Below, in pieces: positions 58,849 to 64,000 of a DNA stretch of 64,000 bases (its first letter is position 1; each line of letters opens with the position of its first letter). The notes below the pieces were generated by a model. It did not search any database. It saw only the letters and a list, made by a program, of their open reading frames with translations, and was not told the DNA's origin. Origin of the DNA: Calycina herbarum (Eukaryota; Ascomycota; Leotiomycetes; Helotiales; Pezizellaceae). Where the stretch lies: NCBI GenBank assembly GCA_001414485.1, contig LLEY01000141.1, positions 104,700 to 168,699 of the forward strand. Direction: 5' to 3'. The position numbers were made by a program, and so were the translations under genes.

Positions 58849-59280
58849 TATAACGAAACTTAAACGAACTTAAACAAGATAACTAAGTCTCGAAGGTTAG
58901 TATATAGGTAAGAAGTACAGATGCGCCGGGTTATTTACTTAGAAGTAAACTCGTTACTTATATCAAAGATGTTAAACAAGATAATAAGATTAATAACTAA
59001 AGTTAAGCACGAAGCTCCTATCTAGATAGCAGACGTGCTAGTATATATAGAACCTTCGTTCCCCTAGGTAGCCAACTCGCTCGTCGAGCTGGCGATCCAA
59101 CGAGCTGGTTCGCCTAGCGATCCAGCGATCCCTTTCGTCACGTGATCATTATAATGAAATCCTTAGATCGCTTAGCTAACCTAACCGATCCCTATCTACT
59201 ATAAGAGTATTCCGATAGTGCTTAACCTGTCAGGACGCCGCCTGGTCTTCACTCATCACGTGTGCACGTGATTCGTGACA
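58849..59280 (-). repeat. 5' LTR of element C, nearly RIP-free
   Basis: 432 bp, retains CpA and TpG (for example CACGTGATCA, GTGTGCACGTG). The U3 core has GCGATCC repeats (about 59090-59130). Terminal TGACA is intact. Confidence 0.95.
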
Positions 59281-60045
59281 ATCTACTAACTTATCTATCT
59301 ACTAACTACTAACTTATTTATAAAAGATTTAGTCTTTTTAATTAAGTTAACTTTTTAATTAGTCTAGCTAGATTAATAGATATTCTAGGCTAAAACTAGA
59401 CGTTAGTTTACTTAGTTTTAGAATATTATAAACTTTAAGAACTATTATCTATAAATCTAGTAATAACTTAGTTAATTCTTAAGCTTCTTACTTAAAAACT
59501 TTAGTATTTTATAGCTTATTCTTTCTAGAATCTATAATATTCTTACTATACTCTAAACTTATAGAGTTCTTACTCTTAAGCTTACTCTTACTACTATATT
59601 TCTTAGAACTAAAAATCCTAGAATATAACGAACTACTTCTTCTTAGAAGAAGAAGAGCTAATATCTCTAATCTAGAGACTATAGAAAGAGCTTTGAAATA
59701 CTAAAGAGACTATCTCTAGAAGTATATCTCTCTATTAGAAGATCTAGATATAGAATATAACGAAACCTTTAAAGAGAATATAAAGTATAATATAGAAGAA
59801 GAACTTAATATAGAAGATTAAGTAGATTCTTTATTATTTAGTAGAAGAAATATACTTAGAAATTAGCTAGAACTTATCTTATTTTCTAATTTCTATAACT
59901 TATAAATAGTCTTAAAATAAGTCTAATATCTAAGAAGAGTATTATCTATTAATCTAGCTAGACTAATTAAAAGATTAATTTAATTAAAAAGACTAACTCT
60001 CTTATAAATAGAATAGTAGTTAATAGATAAGTAAGTTAGTATATC
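59281..60045. mobile_element. Element with about 100-bp terminal inverted repeats, interrupted at its left end by element C
   Basis: 59283-59387 is the inverted complement of 59938-60043 over about 100 bp (cores TTAGTCTTTTTAATTAA and AATTAGTCTAGCTAGATTAA). The similarity appears to extend to the left of element C (TAATTATTAGAT at about 52019-52030 against TAATCGTAGGAT). Element C therefore probably inserted in the left repeat. The interior holds a charged, helix-like but unrecognised minus/plus sequence with many stops. Superfamily unknown. Confidence 0.6.
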
Positions 60046-61131
60046 CTACGATTAGAAGTATATTTAGTTATAGTATTATTATATTTAAGATAATATCTAG
60101 AGAAAGAGACTAGTAAATACTTAAGTCTAATTAGCTAATTAGCTAGATTAACTATTTCCTAGTTATATACTTTCGATTATTAAGATAGTATTAATATATC
60201 GGATATATTTAATATATTATTATAAAATATTACTCGATATTAATAACTATCGTAGATCTCTCTAATACTAGTATTAATATATTAATATCTAAGTCTAAGT
60301 AAAAGTTCTTAAGTTTAAAACTTATTAGACTCTATAATAACTAGTCGAATATATTAGTATCTAAGTATAATATAGATATTATAAAAGATAGCTATAGTAG
60401 TTAAGAATATCTAATTAGACTAGTATAAAGTAAGATAGCTTAATAATACGTTTTTTTATAAGCTAGATATAATATAAGATTTAGAATATAAATTAGAGCT
60501 ATTTAAATAGATAAAAGAGTATTAAAGTATTTATTAAGAGTTAAAAGCTTATTATTTTAAGAGAGTAAGTATAAGATCTTATATACTAGTACGTCTACTT
60601 TACTAAGCTCGAGCTTAGCAGAAGTACGTAATAAAACGTAATACTAGAAGTGTATAAGTTTCCTCTTATAGTAATCACTCTGAGATATATATCTTATATA
60701 TAGTAGAAGAGAGTACTTAAAAGATTAATTATAAGGTTCTTTTAAGTTAAAACACGAAATCCTATTTATATTTTATATTCTTCTATTTATATCTAACCCA
60801 GTGTTTATATATCTATAACTTCAATTAAAAACATATATCGAATTAAAGACATATATATAATATATATATACCTCCTAGTAAGCTAATACATAAGATACGG
60901 AGACACTCCTCAATCCATCTCCTATTCTTTAATCCCAACTGGTTCTAGCTAATGAGACAGCAATAGGGAACGCCATCAATGCCCAACTATTTCTTTTCAT
61001 CTTTTGAGCTCGTCGCCTCTCCATTAGGATAGACGTAGTTTGCTTAGTCATCTCAGTTCCAACCTCAACACCCTATAGGAATCAGACTTCGCCCATCTAC
61101 CTCAATAACGACCACCTCATTCTTCCTTACT
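60046..61131. other. AT-rich remnant grading into kinase-gene upstream region
   Basis: RIP-mutated to about 60890, then normal composition. The final 240 bp should hold the promoter of the kinase gene. No other feature seen. Confidence 0.45.
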
Positions 61132-62525
61132 ATGTCCTCTCTTTTAAAATGGGCAAGGAGCGCTGTGCAAAAAGCACCATCACCGCCTATGCGCTTCCCA
61201 ACATCGGGGTTTCCCGTTGTTGCCAGTGACGAATGTCTTGAGGAAGAAAGCAACAAGCGCTTCAAAACAGGGCGTTACTATCCTGTCAATATTGGAGATA
61301 TATTTGCATCCAAGTACCAAGTCGTTGGGAAATTGGGTTGGGGAGTTACATCAACTGTCTGGCTAGCCCGTGACCTTCTGTAAGTTAAGCCCCCTAAATG
61401 CGAATTGAAAGCTAATAAAGCGTGCAGAGCACATCAACATGTGACGTTGAAAATATATGCTCGCAATGAAGATATAGAAAATGAATTCAGGATCTATCAG
61501 CATTTGATGAAAGTCAAATCCAAATCTTGGCATCCTGGCACAGATTATGTCCGAACTGCACTCAACACTTTTGTCATCCCACGGCCGGGAGGCGACCACA
61601 ACTGTCTTGTGCAGAAACCAATGTGGGAAGGCTGGAGTGATCTTCTATACCGGATTCCCAGTGGTCTTTTTACTGAGGATCTCCTTAAGGCATCGCTTAA
61701 GCAGCTTTTTCTTGCACTGGACTACCTTCACACCGAGTGCAACATTGTCCACACAGGTACGACAAGAAAAGCTTTGGTTCAAAGATACATTTGCTAATTC
61801 TATCTATAGACATCAAAGGAGACAATGTACTTCATAGTATAAATGACAAAACCCTTTTAACCGATTTCGTTGCCAGTGAGATGAAAGATCCTAGCCCCCG
61901 CAAGATAGTCGACGGAATCCCGGTTTACGCGTCCAGGCGCTTCGGATATCCCAAAGCCCATGGTATCGCGATACTAAGTGATTTTGGCTCGGCAGTGATA
62001 GGCGAAGAAAAGAGAAATCACAATGCCGGACCAGATATCTACAGAGCACCTGAGGTAATGATCAAAGCAGACTAGAGTTATCCAGTTGACATTTGGAATG
62101 TCGGTGTAATGGTCTGGGACCTCTTTGAAGGTAAACACATGTTTCAAGGCCAAGATCAAGGTGGGTCAGGCTATACGACCCGGGCACATTTAGCGGAGGT
62201 CATTGGTATTTTGGGACCACCGCCGCTTGATCTTTTGAAGAAAGGACTTAGGGGTAGGGAATGGTTTCATGAGGATGGTCAGCATTCTTCTTCTTTTTGT
62301 AAACCTTGAAATTATAGGCTGATTGTTTATCTTATAGGAAAATGGACAGCCGACGTAGAAATCCTACAAGAGACAAGCTTAGAGAAATCGGAGGAGCGTC
62401 TTGAGGAGGGAGAGAACAAGGTGATGTTCATGAAATTTATGCGGAGCATGCTTCAGTGGCGTCCGGAAGACCGAAAGACTGCGAAGGAATTGTTTGATGA
62501 TCCATGGCTTAATGGGAAGATGTAG
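61132..62525 (+). pseudogene. SRPK-like serine/threonine kinase gene with a single nonsense codon
   Basis: Four exons (61132-61379, 61428-61756, 61810-62277, 62338-62525) with introns of 48, 53 and 60 nt give 410 codons in one frame. The start YYPVNIGDIFASKYQVVGKL and the glycine loop GKLGWGVTSTVWLARD are typical of SR-protein kinases. Then come VTLKIY (ATP-binding Lys), the catalytic loop HTDIKGDNVL (split by intron 2), LSDFGSA (metal-binding DFG) and the APE motif YRAPEVMI, followed by WNVGVMVWDLFEGKHMF. The catalytic residues are all present. The only defect is TAG at 62073-62075 in KAD-stop-SYPVDIW, where the family has Trp; TGG to TAG is RIP-type. SRPKs phosphorylate RS-domain splicing factors, but fungal paralogues like this are expanded and their substrates are unknown. 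Confidence 0.88.
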
Positions 62526-63863
62526 GATTATTTTTATGGCGTGTGTTCTGTGACGGAAAAATAGAACTTTGGTCATGCTTATGTATTAAGAAGGAGTTTC
62601 GGTGTATTATGGTAGAAGGATATGAGATAACCAAGTCGACGGGATTCGGTTGAAAATGTGATTGTAAAATTGATAATTTTCTTATCGGTTATGAAGGCTC
62701 AAAGACATAGCTGGTATACAATGTATACATACATGTAGCTCTACGCAGCATAGTATTACGGCAATTAGAAGTACTAAACTCTAAAAAGTAAAGAAAATCG
62801 CAAATCGTACAAAAGGTTGATTCCTAAATGCTTCCTACAAACATTCGAGTTCACTGTCTCTTCCTCGCTGTCAGATTCTTATTATCGCAAGACACCCTTC
62901 TATTTTTAACACCGTTTTCCCACTACTGTTGCCACGAAACGGAATAAATAGGTCTTGCATCCAAGCTATTATACTTTCGCTGTCGATATTGCGTCTATAC
63001 ATCTGAAGAGGAGGAAAAGAGAAAGAAAGGGTGGCTGGGTAATATTCTCGTGTTCTCGCTCAACTCACTTCCTCTAGGGATTCAGTCGTTTTCGAAGTTT
63101 GGTAGATTCGGATCGCCGTAAGTAGCCTCCTTTTACAAAAGCACTAAATTGAAACCATGTTTTTGTCAAGAGGGATAAGGGATATATTGAGTAAACTATA
63201 TTTACTGCTCAGAAGCTATAAAACTCGGAGAAATAAATTTTCAGAAAGACCTTTAGCTGAAAGTCCTTGGAGTGGAAAATATCTTCAGTTCTGATGATTT
63301 CACGGCAGGTGAACGAGGCGGTACATTTGATGTGGAAAAACTGGCCGCAGGTCTATGCATGGGAAAATCAACTGTATGGATTCTTGGGACGCCACCAAGC
63401 ATCCTGAAGCTTCGAGTCAGTCCCACCATCTTTTGGGCGGCTGGGATTTCCACGACTTATCAGGGTTGCTTTCAATATAATCTTTATTAATACCCCTCGG
63501 CAATGATTTAAATATAAGGCAAATATAGGGATTTAGAAGAGTGTTTTTAGTAGAATCTTGAAACAAATCTTAAAACCCGTGTGTGAATGTAGCTTAAGAG
63601 CTTAGAATATGTCTAGGATTAACTCGATTAATCCAGCTGAATGGCGTAAGGTGTCGCCAATTATGTTAAAACAACAAGGCAGCTTTGCTTTAGGAAGATT
63701 AGCTTGCAGAATCAGCGTGGAAAAGAATTACTCTATTAATCGATTATTAGTCTGATTAATATGATTAGATCAGATTAGATTTTGATTAATAGGTCTCTTA
63801 ATTAGATTAGATTAATTAATCTTCATTGATCAGATTAAACCAGATTAATATAATTAATTAGTA
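62526..63863. other. Region without a recognisable gene
   Basis: Short frames only (63272-63490 plus and 63253-63453 minus), with no domain. From about 63720 to 63860 a degenerate GATTAAT/AGATTAG tandem-like AT repeat precedes the terminal transposon end. Confidence 0.4.
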
Positions 63864-63865
63864 TA

Positions 63866-64000
63866 ACGTGGTTTATCACCGAGTCGGCAACTTTTTTTAC
63901 ATACAAAAAACGTCTGTGCATAACCGTGCACTTTCTTTATTTATTAATATAAAATATTAAAATTAAAAACCTGGTTTTATTATTATATAAATAAATAAGA
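63866..64000 (+). mobile_element. Probable left end of a third pogo-type element, cut by window end
   Basis: TA followed by ACGTGGTTTATCACCGAG resembles the terminal ACGTGGTTTAT of the element at 12517 and, less closely, ACGTGTTTTAT of P1 and P2. The TA at 63864-63865 would be the target duplicate. The other end lies outside the window. Confidence 0.45.

Larger units (their letters stand above)
52034..59280 (-). mobile_element. Ty3/gypsy chromovirus C, complete, minus strand, least mutated copy
   Basis: Two 432-bp LTRs (52034-52465 and 58849-59280), TGTAACG..GTGACA, with a perfect 5-bp target duplication ATCTA (52029-52033 and 59281-59285). gag and pol are read on the minus strand, with an antisense ORF beside the 3' LTR. 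RIP is uneven: the 5' LTR and gag start are nearly unmutated, whereas pol and the 3' LTR are heavily mutated. Confidence 0.95.

Noticed and set aside
63272..63490. Plus-strand frame of 72 codons after the kinase gene
   Set aside because: No domain, no homologue recognised; its minus-strand counterpart is equally open.

Overview
The window looks like a chromosome segment of a filamentous ascomycete (Pezizomycotina). The genes have introns of 48-97 nt with GT..AG ends. They encode typical fungal families: MYND/DUF4470, a GPI-type aspartic protease, P450, sirtuin, APH-like and SRPK-like kinases. The repeats carry the signature of repeat-induced point mutation (RIP): long AT-rich blocks almost empty of CpA/TpG, and reading frames cut by CAG/CAA to TAG/TAA and TGG to TAG/TGA changes. 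A Leotiomycete is my guess from general look, with low confidence. No rRNA, functional tRNA, CRISPR or bacterial-type operon was seen.

Layout. (1) 1-9.1 kb is gene-like but mostly decayed: a coiled-coil pseudogene fragment, a sirtuin pseudogene (minus), a small hairpin element (3521-3612), a charged-helix pseudogene fragment, an aminoglycoside-phosphotransferase-like gene broken by one frameshift (minus), one intact four-exon MYND-finger/DUF4470 gene (5873-7843, plus), and a conserved fungal gene with two nonsense codons (minus). (2) 9.1-18.0 kb holds Ty3/gypsy chromovirus A, complete with 464-bp LTRs and a 5-bp target duplication, with a pogo/Fot1 transposon nested inside it. (3) 18.0-20.5 kb is an island with an intact protein-kinase-like gene (18954-19955, minus). 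(4) 20.5-28.7 kb holds gypsy element D (minus) and a gag fragment of another LTR element. (5) 28.7-34.6 kb holds a low-confidence ORF, a 5'-truncated LINE and a P450 pseudogene lacking its heme-binding end. (6) 36.97-38.58 kb holds an intact secreted, probably GPI-anchored aspartic protease (minus). (7) 39-51.5 kb holds a LINE fragment and gypsy element B, which carries two nested copies of one pogo-like transposon (one inside the other). (8) 52.0-59.3 kb holds gypsy element C, the least mutated copy, flanked by a perfect 5-bp duplication and sitting in or at the end of a long-inverted-repeat element. (9) 60.9-62.5 kb holds an SRPK-like kinase gene with a single nonsense codon. (10) The window ends in what looks like the first end of a third pogo-type element.

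Only three genes look intact: MYND/DUF4470, the kinase-like gene and the aspartic protease. The rest of the coding material is either mobile or inactivated. Several of the inactivating changes are RIP-type transitions, suggesting that RIP reached gene-family copies or leaked from neighbouring transposons.

The most interesting signals are in the gypsy family. Copies A, C and D carry a conserved antisense ORF near the 3' LTR. All four copies appear to use a self-priming primer-binding site. Their LTRs have conserved ends but interchangeable U3 cores, and elements B and D carry mismatched LTR pairs.
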